Below, one piece after another: positions 55,145 to 62,536 of a stretch of DNA of 64,000 nucleotides. A program made the position numbers and the translations under genes. Source of the stretch: an uncultured Bacteroides sp. Its GTDB lineage: Bacteria > Bacteroidota > Bacteroidia > Bacteroidales > Bacteroidaceae. The first letter of the stretch is position 1, and the number at the start of each line of letters is the position of its first letter. The stretch covers positions 1 through 64,000 of the forward strand of contig NZ_CAUFUE010000015.1 in NCBI RefSeq assembly GCF_959029255.1. Reading direction: 5' to 3'. Below the pieces are notes generated by a model, which was not told the DNA's origin, made no database searches, and saw only the letters and a program-made list of their open reading frames with translations.

Positions 55145-56314
55145 ATGGTGAATGTATTATTACTATTACTTGCGTTTATTGCGTGTGTTGGATGTGTTGA
55201 TTCTAAAATAAATCAGGTTCGGAATGAAGTATCTGATATTATTATAGATCCCGACCAAGTAAGTTTTGATTTAGATATATCAGATATTCTAGTCGATTCT
55301 ATTGAAATTATTAAATTGGAGACTAATGATAATTGCTTGATAGGAAAAATCGGGAAAATTTCGTTTACAGATCAGTACATTTTAGTTTCTGACCCTGATG
55401 TCGCTCGTAAATTGTATATGTTTGATAAATCCGGGAATTTTATTAAATGTATAGGACGAAATGGAAATGGTCCCGGAGAGTATGCTGTGTTTCGCAATTT
55501 TATTGTTGCCGGAGATACGGTTCTTATTCAAGATTATTATAAAGACAAATATTTGGTATACCGGATAAAAGATAAGTATTTTGCTGATGATATACATTAT
55601 ATTCCTAATCACCACTCTGCTGTGGCGTATCAGAATATTCTTTATTTGATATCTAATTATTTTTCTTCTAAATATGGTTGTTATAATATTTATCGGTTTG
55701 ATATGGAAAAGTCCCGAATAGAGTTCGCTTTACCTTTTCCTGAAAAAATGGCTATATCGCAGAGAACATGGGCTGTGGAGCAACAAAGTTGCAGAGTAGG
55801 GCAACATTCTTTTGCTTTTTTCCCACTTAATGATACAATCTATGAGATAAACAAGGATATTATACAACCGGCTTACACATTAACCTTTTCAAAGAGAAAC
55901 ATTCCTCAGGATATTATTGAAAAAAATGATGGAAGTCAGTTGATGGATTATGCCTTTTCAAATGGATGTGTGAGAGGTCCTATCCATCTTCAACATTCAG
56001 ATAAATGGATGTTGGGTACTTATGTTGACGGCAAGCAATTCAGATATATGTTGATTGATAAGAATACAAGAGAGTACAAAATAGGTAAATTTCTAGGATT
56101 TAGAAAAGAAGGTGGATTGACCATCCCGCATGTTTATTTAATGGAAGATAATTATTTTATATCTTGGTTGTCCGCCAACTTTCTGAAGATGTGGAGAAAG
56201 ACATTGGATAGTGCCACGTTTAGTGATGAAAACAAGAGAAAAAACTGGATAAAGTTAATTGATGCAATGAAAGAAGATGACAATCCGGTTATTATAAGAT
56301 GCAAAATAAAGTAG
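55145..56314 (+). CDS. 6-bladed beta-propeller lipoprotein
   Basis: A protein of 389 residues with a lipoprotein-type signal (LLLLLAFIACVGCVDSK). Propeller-like strands recur: SIEIIKLETNDNCLIGKIGK, ILVSDPDVARKLYMFDKSGN and FIKCIGRNGNGPGEYAVFRN. The GxGPGEY element is typical of the 6-bladed propeller (NHL/TolB-like) lipoproteins of Bacteroides. These often accompany NVEALA peptides, as here. The function is unknown. An in-frame TTG two codons upstream is less likely as the start. Codon use is more AT-rich than in the genes to the left. Confidence 0.8.
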   Translation: MVNVLLLLLAFIACVGCVDSKINQVRNEVSDIIIDPDQVSFDLDISDILVDSIEIIKLETNDNCLIGKIGKISFTDQYILVSDPDVARKLYMFDKSGNFIKCIGRNGNGPGEYAVFRNFIVAGDTVLIQDYYKDKYLVYRIKDKYFADDIHYIPNHHSAVAYQNILYLISNYFSSKYGCYNIYRFDMEKSRIEFALPFPEKMAISQRTWAVEQQSCRVGQHSFAFFPLNDTIYEINKDIIQPAYTLTFSKRNIPQDIIEKNDGSQLMDYAFSNGCVRGPIHLQHSDKWMLGTYVDGKQFRYMLIDKNTREYKIGKFLGFRKEGGLTIPHVYLMEDNYFISWLSANFLKMWRKTLDSATFSDENKRKNWIKLIDAMKEDDNPVIIRCKIK

Positions 56315-56316
56315 AA

Positions 56317-56412
56317 ATGAAAGTTAATGATTTGTTGGCTCTAATTATTGTTTTACTTCTTGTTGGTTTTAATGTCTACCTCTATAGGCAAAATTGTCTT
56401 ATGCTGATGTAG
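56317..56412 (+). CDS. Short membrane peptide ORF, possibly a truncated gene
   Basis: 31 codons (or 37 from an ATG at 56299 overlapping the previous stop): a lysine start, one hydrophobic helix (LLALIIVLLLVGFNVYL), then YRQNC. It begins three bases after the propeller gene. It may be a real micropeptide or the signal-anchor end of a lost thioredoxin/DUF1573-type gene. No search was possible. Confidence 0.35.
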   Translation: MKVNDLLALIIVLLLVGFNVYLYRQNCLMLM

Positions 56413-56492
56413 GTAGACAAATTTACTGATTAATAGAATGTGTAGTTATTATGCGAGAAAAGAATCAGTCTTACAGCATAGAGACTCCCTCA

Positions 56493-56676
56493 CCGTCCAG
56501 CCGGATGTGTCATCCGGCTGTTTGAATATTAGGATTTTCAAATCCGATTAAAATCAAATATCAAGAAATCTGATTTCCTGATAATTCAGAGCAGATGAAT
56601 TAAACAAATAAGGAATAAGCGAATTTGGAGATTCTAATATTCAAAAGCAACTGATGAAGAACATCCGCTGCGACGG
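56493..56676. repeat. 184-bp REP-like element, left copy
   Basis: The left end is a hairpin, CAGCCGGATG-TGT-CATCCGGCTG. The right end is a weaker hairpin, CAACTGATG-AAGAA-CATCCGCTG. Internal GAATATTAGGATT and GGAGATTCTAATATTC are inverted relative to each other, so the whole element is a large imperfect inverted repeat. By my count it is 174/184 identical to the copy at 61397-61580. No ORF and no clear target duplication. Confidence 0.85.
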
Positions 56677-57119
56677 GGTTTCACTGCATAAAATACTTTG
56701 TTTTATGTACTCCACAGAGGTATATTGACTATGCCGAGATAATTTCGCTATATTGATAACCTGTCAGTAAACTACGTATGCCCAGACGGGAATCTATTAC
56801 CCGGTCAAGACCAATCGCTTAAATTGGTTCATTGCATAAATATACCGCCAAAGCAGGTCATACTATCAGATTTTAATACTATTTTTGCCATTGTATATCG
56901 TTTTATTTTGACAATACCAATATAGGTGAAATATCTGATATATCCTAACCGATGAGTATCTTTTTAGAAAACAGTCGGTTAGATTTATTATAGTAACGTA
57001 ATTTAGAGAAAAGTTGTGGATTTAAGGTTATACATGAAAGCAGTCGCATCTATATTGTGACATTATTAGGTGATATATGATTGTTTTGTTAATCCTGTAG
57101 CGTGAAAATCGTTGTATTT
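56677..57119. other. Gene-free stretch before the winged-helix regulator
   Basis: About 440 AT-rich bases without a credible ORF. CTAACCGA (56945-56952) and TCGGTTAG (56975-56982) form an 8-bp perfect inverted repeat around a 22-nt loop. No clear -7/-33 pair was found for the regulator gene. Confidence 0.5.
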
Positions 57120-58199
57120 ATGAAAGAGAGCACAAAATTACTATTGATATACGTAACTATAGGCCTTGTGGCTGCTATAGTTACTGCTTACTTCCTGTAT
57201 CAAGACAGGGAAGAACATTGGAATGAGTATGCGCGGAAGTCGTTTACCGAAGTATTAAGAAATGAATTGCAAAAGCGGGAAATAAAGGATGTACCATTTT
57301 TATCGTGGGGATCACTTTCCTCTGTCCAAAAAGATATACTTCCAGACGACTCGTCCAAAGAAATTGCAATAACAAGTGAGCATGGGGAAAAAACGTCTCA
57401 GATACCGACCTTCAAGCTGAATCATAATATTGAGGATAAACCTGATATTCGTGCGATGCACAGCTATATTTTGGAAATGCATCCATTGGTGGCTGATTCT
57501 TTGAACCTCGGTTGGACAAAGTCTTTGCAAGAGGTGGGCTTCTCTGGAAGAAATGTAGTGAGAGTGTCTGTTATTGATTTATTGGAACAGGAAACCAAAC
57601 AGTATTCTGGTGATTCTTTAATTGTGAATGAAGCTGATAGTTTGTGTTGCTTTTATATTGGCTATAGAAGTGAAATCGAAGTTACCGGATTCTTATATCT
57701 TCCTTGGTGGAAAACGTTTTTTTTGAAAGACATTATTTTGTTATGCGGCATGGTGATGCTCTGCTTCTTATTGCCTGTTTTGTTAAAATATATCAATCAG
57801 TTTTATCACACTTGTTTTGTAAAAACAGAGGTTGTGACTATCGAAAAACAGATTTCTGTGGTTGCTACAGAGAAAAGTGAAATCCATATTTATCAATTGG
57901 ATGCCGGGGTGTTGTTTGATTACGATTCACGAGAACTTCGCAGAAGTGATAAAACGGAACCGCTAACTTCTCAACTGGCGGATTTGCTGAAACTGTTTCT
58001 TGAAGCGGATGATTATTTGTTGACTACTGCCGAAATAGCGGAAGCTTTGTGGCCAAATACGATGGATGCTAAAAACAATATATATTCTGCCATTAGAAAA
58101 TTACGAACAAGCTTGTCTCACATTTCTCTTTGTACCATTGATAATAAAAACTCATCATATCAGTTGAAAATTCCCTATTCCATCGAAGAAAATGACTGA
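57120..58199 (+). CDS. Membrane-anchored winged-helix transcriptional regulator
   Basis: A protein of 359 residues with an unusual one-component layout. A first membrane helix (LLLIYVTIGLVAAIVTAYFL, about 6-26) precedes a periplasmic domain of about 165 residues. A second helix (LKDIILLCGMVMLCFLLPVL, about 200-219) leads to a cytoplasmic OmpR/PhoB-type winged helix (about 260-350), with LLKLFLEADDYLLTTAEIAE and NNIYSAIRKLRTSLS. It resembles ToxR/CadC in logic but has two helices with the sensor domain between them. It probably reads an envelope signal and controls the adjacent NVEALA peptide operon. A GTG six codons upstream is an alternative start. Confidence 0.8.
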   Translation: MKESTKLLLIYVTIGLVAAIVTAYFLYQDREEHWNEYARKSFTEVLRNELQKREIKDVPFLSWGSLSSVQKDILPDDSSKEIAITSEHGEKTSQIPTFKLNHNIEDKPDIRAMHSYILEMHPLVADSLNLGWTKSLQEVGFSGRNVVRVSVIDLLEQETKQYSGDSLIVNEADSLCCFYIGYRSEIEVTGFLYLPWWKTFFLKDIILLCGMVMLCFLLPVLLKYINQFYHTCFVKTEVVTIEKQISVVATEKSEIHIYQLDAGVLFDYDSRELRRSDKTEPLTSQLADLLKLFLEADDYLLTTAEIAEALWPNTMDAKNNIYSAIRKLRTSLSHISLCTIDNKNSSYQLKIPYSIEEND

Positions 58200-58250
58200 T
58201 TCATGCTTTTCTGTAGTGGACAGGATAAATCTTACAATTTCTTACTAAAC

Positions 58251-58264
58251 CGGGAAAAGTCCCG
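58251..58264 (+). terminator. Short hairpin after the regulator gene
   Basis: CGGGA-AAAG-TCCCG is a perfect 5-bp stem, 50 bp after the regulator stop and directly abutting the candidate operator. It is a weak terminator candidate. Confidence 0.4.
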
Positions 58265-58287
58265 TTAGTCAGACATTGTCAGACTAA
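58265..58287. promoter_or_regulatory. Candidate operator for the winged-helix regulator
   Basis: TTAGTCAGACATTGTC followed by AGACTAA is a 23-bp near-perfect palindrome. It also holds two direct GTCAGAC repeats (58268-58274, 58278-58284) exactly 10 bp apart. Tandem 7-bp repeats with one-turn spacing are typical sites of OmpR/PhoB-type proteins. The site ends 4 bp before the -33 region of the peptide promoter. Confidence 0.6.
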
Positions 58288-58290
58288 TTA

Positions 58291-58322
58291 TTAGAGAGCT
58301 TTTTCCATTTTTGATACTTTTG
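58291..58322 (+). promoter_or_regulatory. Promoter of the first NVEALA-type peptide
   Basis: TACTTTTG (58315-58322) matches TAnnTTTG. TTAG (58291-58294), 20 bp upstream, matches three of four bases of the -33 box. Together with the adjacent candidate operator this looks like a regulated promoter. Confidence 0.55.
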
Positions 58323-58366
58323 CAATCATAATCAAACAAAGATTGCGAAATTATTAATTAAAGTAT

Positions 58367-58609
58367 ATGAAGAACATGAAAGGAAAAATCTTGTGGACTA
58401 CTCTATTGTTAGTAGCTGTTTTAAGCGTAACTATCCAATTACATTCCCGCAAAAATCATTTGGAAAATCTGCTGTTAGAGAATATGGAAGCATTGGCTGC
58501 TGGTGAACTACCTCCAGGATCAGGATACTGTATTGGAAATGGTTCGGTAGATTGCCCGATAGGAAATATTAAGGTATATATGGTGCTTAGCGGTTATAGC
58601 CTTGAATGA
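58367..58609 (+). CDS. NVEALA-type secreted peptide (variant)
   Basis: A peptide of 80 residues with an N-terminal hydrophobic segment (ILWTTLLLVAVLSVTIQL). LLLENMEALAAGE follows, a variant of the NVEALA signature with Met for Val. The mature tail has a Gly/Pro/Cys-rich part (SGYCIGNGSVDCPIG). In the family, the short leader plus the EALA motif precedes a Cys-containing secreted tail; the export route is unknown. The gene follows the regulator and has its own promoter. An ATG three codons downstream is an alternative start. Confidence 0.75.
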   Translation: MKNMKGKILWTTLLLVAVLSVTIQLHSRKNHLENLLLENMEALAAGELPPGSGYCIGNGSVDCPIGNIKVYMVLSGYSLE

Positions 58610-58642
58610 AACAAAGAAATAGCACGGAATGCTTAACAAGGC

Positions 58643-58815
58643 ATTCATCTTGATGGTGGCAAGTACATTTATGTATTCAGTCTGCAAGGTGAACCGTTGC
58701 GGAAATATGTATTAGACATTATATCTATGGCATATCTGTGAATGAAGAAAAAGGTATTATTCTTGCTACGGATGTGAATAAGGATGAACCTATACTTGAA
58801 TATAAGTTGAACTAA
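58643..58815 (+). pseudogene. Frameshifted C-terminal remnant of a 6-bladed propeller gene
   Basis: One frame gives IHLDGGKYIYVFSLQGEPLR and runs to about 58720. A second frame continues with YGISVNEEKGIILATDVNKD and ends EPILEYKLN-stop. This matches the tail of the propeller lipoproteins that accompany NVEALA peptides. The body of the gene is missing and one frameshift separates the two pieces. Confidence 0.65.
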
Positions 58816-59005
58816 AAAAGAATAAGGAACGGACGGCAAACGTTGTGTTGGTATGCCACGAACCATCCGCTCCATAACCCCACAAAAGAAAGGAGACCGA
58901 GACAAAGGTAACTGATTTTATTTAAAGAAGCAATATGTTTGCTTTTTCCGTTGAAAGGATAGATACGGAAATGATATGAATATTAATTTTTAAAATAATT
59001 AGAAT

Positions 59006-59233
59006 ATGAAGAAATTCGTTAAAATAGGATTTGTAGCAATATTTGCTGCAATTGCAGGATATGGAGTTTATACATCTCAAAAGACTGAGGGTATGTCTGA
59101 TTTAGCTTTGGCTAATGTTGAAGCATTGGCTGATGGTGAATGGGGGACTGGATTTAATTGTCGATGGACTGATTATACTTATTTGCACTGTTATCCATGG
59201 GGAAATGGATTAGGGTGCCCGTGTTTTATGTAA
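59006..59233 (+). CDS. NVEALA family secreted peptide
   Basis: A peptide of 75 residues with the full family pattern. It has a basic start, a hydrophobic stretch (GFVAIFAAIAGYGVYTSQ), the exact NVEALA motif in LALANVEALADGE, and a short tail with four cysteines and many aromatics (CRWTDYTYLHCYPWG, CPCFM). The function of the family is unknown. The tail composition suggests a disulfide-bonded, secreted or surface-retained peptide. TATGTTTG (58934-58941) upstream fits a -7 box. Confidence 0.88.
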   Translation: MKKFVKIGFVAIFAAIAGYGVYTSQKTEGMSDLALANVEALADGEWGTGFNCRWTDYTYLHCYPWGNGLGCPCFM

Positions 59234-59327
59234 AAAGTAGAGTGTGTTAGAAGTGTATTATAATGCAAAGGTAATTTGTTATGTAATTTTTTTGGCACAC
59301 TCATTTCTTAATATTAATAAAAAATAT

Positions 59328-60491
59328 ATGGTTAAAATTTTATTGCAATTGTGCTTTATATTATTTGTTCTTTCTTGTACTTCCGTAAATAATGCAGATT
59401 TATATATGTTGGAAAAAACAGATAAATTACTTTGCTTTTCTGTTTCTGATGACGTGAAGATTCCACAAATTTCTGTTTATCCTTTTAGAAATAACGGTCA
59501 AGACTTTTTGAGTTTTCAAAATTTCCCTAAAAGTGACATCTATATATATGATATGAATTCTGGAAATTTTGTAAAGAAAGTAAGTATTAAGACAGAAGGT
59601 GATAATTCTGTACTTGGGTCTTTTGGCGGATACTTTGCTGTTGATATGGAACATATATTTATTCCGAGTTTATATGTAAATACGATTTTTGTAGTAGACA
59701 CGATTGGCAATGTAAAACAAAAAATAAACTATTCTAATACGGAGAGTGGGAGTATGTTAATCCCTTTTATCCCAGATAGCAAGTCACAAATGGTTTTTAT
59801 AGGCGATAGTCTATATATACCTCAGACTGTAAATGGCATGCTAGGCGATAAGGCTATAGAGGAAAGTCCTATAAAGATAGTAATTGATACTGCGAAAGCA
59901 ACAATAACAGCCCTTCCTATGAAATTTCCTCCTTTAATTAGCTATAAAGATTTTGGAACAGTTGGTGCTTTTGGAGCTGAATATTCCTGTTGTTATGATG
60001 AAAAGAATTTTATTTATTCTTTTTACGCTGATGAAGATTTATATTTGACATCTCCTACTCATAAGAAGATAGAGAAAAAGAAAGCTAAAAGTAAATATAT
60101 AGATAATGTTACTGTCTTTCGTTCTACAGAAGGAAATTTCCAGAAAATGGTGAAAACACAATGCGAGCATGCTTCCTATGGAAAAATATTGTATGATAAG
60201 TACCGAGATGTTTATTATAGGTTCGCTTATCCTCCATGTGAGATTAATGATTATTCCGGCGATTATGTTGATCTGATCCGTTCGGGTAGAAAGAATTTTT
60301 CAATTATAATATTGGATAACCGGTTGAATATCATAGGAGAAACTTCTTTCCCGTCATATACTTATAATTCTAATCTTTCTTTTATATTGGAAGATGGATT
60401 ATATCTTAGCTTGAACCATATAAAGAATCCCGATTACTCTGATGATTTATTACGTTTTCAAAAAATAGAGTTAAAAGAAATAAGAAAATAA
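59328..60491 (+). CDS. DUF4221 family lipoprotein
   Basis: A protein of 387 residues with a lipoprotein signal (CFILFVLSCTSVNN). Propeller-like strands such as NFPKSDIYIYDMNSGNFVKK, FAVDMEHIFIPSLYVNTIFV and YGKILYDKYRDVYYRFAYPP fit DUF4221. Such lipoproteins regularly neighbour NVEALA peptides and DUF1573 proteins in Bacteroides. The frame extends upstream, but the ATG at 59328 gives the signal peptide. The next gene starts 6 bp after its stop. Confidence 0.8.
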   Translation: MVKILLQLCFILFVLSCTSVNNADLYMLEKTDKLLCFSVSDDVKIPQISVYPFRNNGQDFLSFQNFPKSDIYIYDMNSGNFVKKVSIKTEGDNSVLGSFGGYFAVDMEHIFIPSLYVNTIFVVDTIGNVKQKINYSNTESGSMLIPFIPDSKSQMVFIGDSLYIPQTVNGMLGDKAIEESPIKIVIDTAKATITALPMKFPPLISYKDFGTVGAFGAEYSCCYDEKNFIYSFYADEDLYLTSPTHKKIEKKKAKSKYIDNVTVFRSTEGNFQKMVKTQCEHASYGKILYDKYRDVYYRFAYPPCEINDYSGDYVDLIRSGRKNFSIIILDNRLNIIGETSFPSYTYNSNLSFILEDGLYLSLNHIKNPDYSDDLLRFQKIELKEIRK

Positions 60492-60497
60492 TTCGTT

Positions 60498-61388
60498 ATG
60501 AAACATATCTGTATTACTCTGTTAGTAGTTTTTGCATTGTGTATATATACATCTTGTAAGCAAAATACAACTAAGGATCGAATGCTTCATCTAGTAAAGA
60601 AATGGGAGCAAAAGCAGATAATTTATCCTTCAGAGGCTATCTTTACAATTTATGGAAAAGATACATTGATAAACTATACAAAATCGGGAGTGGATTATTC
60701 AATTGTTAGCTATATTGATTCTTTGGGCTGTCTTAGTTGTAAGTTGCAAGCACAGGCTTGGAAGAATTTTATGAAAACGATTGATTCTATTTCTAAGTCA
60801 GATGTTCCTATAAATATATTTGTGCATCATGAGGCTAATGATGAGTTGCTGTCAATCTTGAAGAAAGAAAATTTTGACATCCCCATGTGTTTAGACTTGA
60901 ATGATTCATTTCGTATTTTGAATAATTTCCCAGCTGACCTGTCATTTAGAACTTTTTTACTTGATAAAGAGAATAGAGTGGTAGCTATCGGCAATCCTAT
61001 TCATAATCCTAAAATAAGAGAACTGTATCTAAAGATAATTAGAGGTGATAAAAAGGAGCAGGAGGACAAAAGTAAGATTGTTAAAACTAAAGTGAGTATA
61101 AACAAAGCTTCTGCTTTGCTAGGTAACTTTGACTGGCAGAAGGAGCAAAAAGCAACTTTTACTTTGAAGAATGCAGGAAATAAACCGTTGGTAATTGAAG
61201 ACGTGAATACTTCTTGTGGCTGCACTTCTGTGGATTACTCCAAGGAACCCGTACAATCCGGTGGGGAAATTGCTTTGGAAGTACTTTATAAAGCCGATCG
61301 TCCTGAACATTTTAATAAAACGATAACAGTGTACTGCAATTCTGAGTCATCTCCGATAAAACTTACAATTTCCGGTAATGCACAATAA
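60498..61388 (+). CDS. DUF1573 lipoprotein with thioredoxin-like N-terminal domain
   Basis: A lipoprotein of 296 residues (CIYTSCKQN lipobox). The middle (about 70-180) resembles a thioredoxin-like fold with a CxxC, SLGCLSCKLQA. The last 100 residues are a DUF1573 Ig-like domain (NASALLGNFDW-like SINKASALLGNFDWQKE, then VNTSCGCTSVDY). The CGC-containing DUF1573 strand is characteristic. A redox or chaperone role for cysteine-rich secreted partners such as the upstream NVEALA peptide is an attractive inference. The right-hand repeat begins nine bases after its stop. Confidence 0.82.
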   Translation: MKHICITLLVVFALCIYTSCKQNTTKDRMLHLVKKWEQKQIIYPSEAIFTIYGKDTLINYTKSGVDYSIVSYIDSLGCLSCKLQAQAWKNFMKTIDSISKSDVPINIFVHHEANDELLSILKKENFDIPMCLDLNDSFRILNNFPADLSFRTFLLDKENRVVAIGNPIHNPKIRELYLKIIRGDKKEQEDKSKIVKTKVSINKASALLGNFDWQKEQKATFTLKNAGNKPLVIEDVNTSCGCTSVDYSKEPVQSGGEIALEVLYKADRPEHFNKTITVYCNSESSPIKLTISGNAQ

Positions 61389-61396
61389 GTGCTTGG

Positions 61397-61580
61397 CCGT
61401 CCAGCCGGATGTGTCATCCGGCTGTTTGAATATTAGGATTTTCAAATCCGATTAAAAACAAACATTAAGAAATTTGATTTCCTGATAATTCAGAACAGAT
61501 GAATTAAACAAATAAGGAATAAGCGAATCTGGAGATTCTAATACTCAAAAGCAGCGGATGAAGAACATCCGCTGCAACGG
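61397..61580. repeat. 184-bp REP-like element, right copy
   Basis: Same orientation and length as the copy at 56493-56676. Here both terminal hairpins are strong: CAGCCGGATG-TGT-CATCCGGCTG and GCAGCGGATG-AAGAA-CATCCGCTGC. The outer end lies inside the reading frame of the TPR gene on the minus strand and supplies its last codons and stop. Confidence 0.85.
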
Positions 61581-61963
61581 ATAGCCGGGAGGTATTTGTT
61601 TATTGCTTTTGCTTGTTCGTTTTTGTCTCTATAAACACTTCCCCAATAATAATATGCTTGTGCTTGCATTCCGGTTTCTTTGGTAGTGTCATAATAGCGT
61701 ACCGCTGTTTCTATCAACGAATCATTCTTTTGAAGAATATAATTTTTATCTCGTGCTTTGGTTAGTAACAAAGCGTAGTAAGCACGGTCTGCTTTTGTAT
61801 TTAAACTGTTGGGCATTATTCCTTCCAGTATATTTAGTGCACTGTCGGGGCTTGATTGTATCAGTGAATCTGCCTGAATTAATGATTCGTTATATTCTTT
61901 CCGGTCTGTGCAGGCAGCCAAAAGGAAGGAAAGTATAAATATGAATATCAAACTCTGTTTCAT
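61538..61963 (-). pseudogene. TPR lipoprotein gene truncated by the repeat
   Basis: 141 codons remain: a lipoprotein signal (SFLLAACTDRKEY) and the first TPR-like helices (ADSLIQSSPDSALNILEGIM, AQAYYYWGSVYRDKNEQAKA). The final residues (IRCSGCSSSAAFEY) are encoded by the 184-bp element. Related Bacteroides proteins usually run on for several hundred residues with more TPRs, a membrane helix and often a C-terminal DNA-binding domain. The missing part is not found on the other side of the repeat. Confidence 0.75.
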
Positions 61964-62171
61964 TATATGCGGTTTGCTATCGGTTTTAATATCACAAAGA
62001 TATTCCTTTTTATGTTTGTTCGACTATTTTGAACTGTCTTAATTTGTTGGCTTTTACAGATTGACAATAGGAGGTAGAGACTGTTATAAACTGATTAGCT
62101 TACTTGTTTGACTGTAAATTACTGATGTGAATAAGTATTCGTATAACTTGAGTATTAGTTTCTAGCCGTGT

Positions 62172-62318
62172 GAAACAGTTTGTTCGCTATATTGAAACAG
62201 TTTGTTTTCTTTATCAAAACAGAGTGTTTTGTTAAGTGAAACAAAGAGTTTACTAGTAAGAAACAAATTGTTTTATACTGTTGAAACAGATTGTTTTTCC
62301 ATGGTGAAACACAGTGTT
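62172..62318. repeat. Seven-copy AAACA-N3-TGTTT palindrome array
   Basis: Units start at 62172, 62194, 62216, 62238, 62260, 62283 and 62306, giving spacings of 22, 22, 22, 22, 23 and 23 bp. The consensus is GAAACAnnnTGTT, itself a small inverted repeat; one unit (62238) has a degraded right half. The 9-10-bp spacers between units are unrelated in sequence. A spacing close to two helical turns puts all units on nearly the same DNA face. Confidence 0.8.
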
Positions 62319-62389
62319 CAGTGGTGAGAACTAAGTAGATAGCTTGATTTAGGTAAATATACCTGTTTATTTTAATGCTGATATATACT

Positions 62390-62452
62390 TGTGACAGATA
62401 GGTGTGATAGATACTTAGCTGTTACAGGTATCTATCACACCTATCTATCACA
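62390..62452. repeat. 25-bp stem hairpin
   Basis: Arms 62390-62414 (core GATAGGTGTGATAGATAC) and 62428-62452 pair with one mismatch around a 13-nt loop. The arms also contain internal direct repeats of TGTGAYAGAT. No U tract on either side, so a classic terminator is unlikely. It lies downstream of the leftward M20 gene. Confidence 0.7.
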
Positions 62453-62536
62453 CTGTAAATTGCTAATATTCAATGGAATATCATGCAAAGTGTGATAGCG
62501 TGACAGATGTTTTGCAAAAAATAAATCTATGTGGGA

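Larger units (their letters stand above)
61980..62536. other. Gene-free region with palindrome array and hairpin
   Basis: About 550 bp between the truncated TPR gene and the M20 gene. It contains the AAACA-N3-TGTTT array (62172-62318) and the 25-bp-stem hairpin (62390-62452). It also holds a further TGTGATAG...GTGACAGATG echo near 62490-62510. No ORF of note. Confidence 0.7.

Noticed and set aside
56493..61580. Classical IS composite transposon
   Set aside because: The flanking units are 184 bp without any ORF, no transposase lies between them, and no target duplication was seen.
62172..62318. CRISPR array interpretation of the palindrome array
   Set aside because: Repeats are only 13 bp and degenerate, spacers are 9-10 bp, and no cas gene is present.
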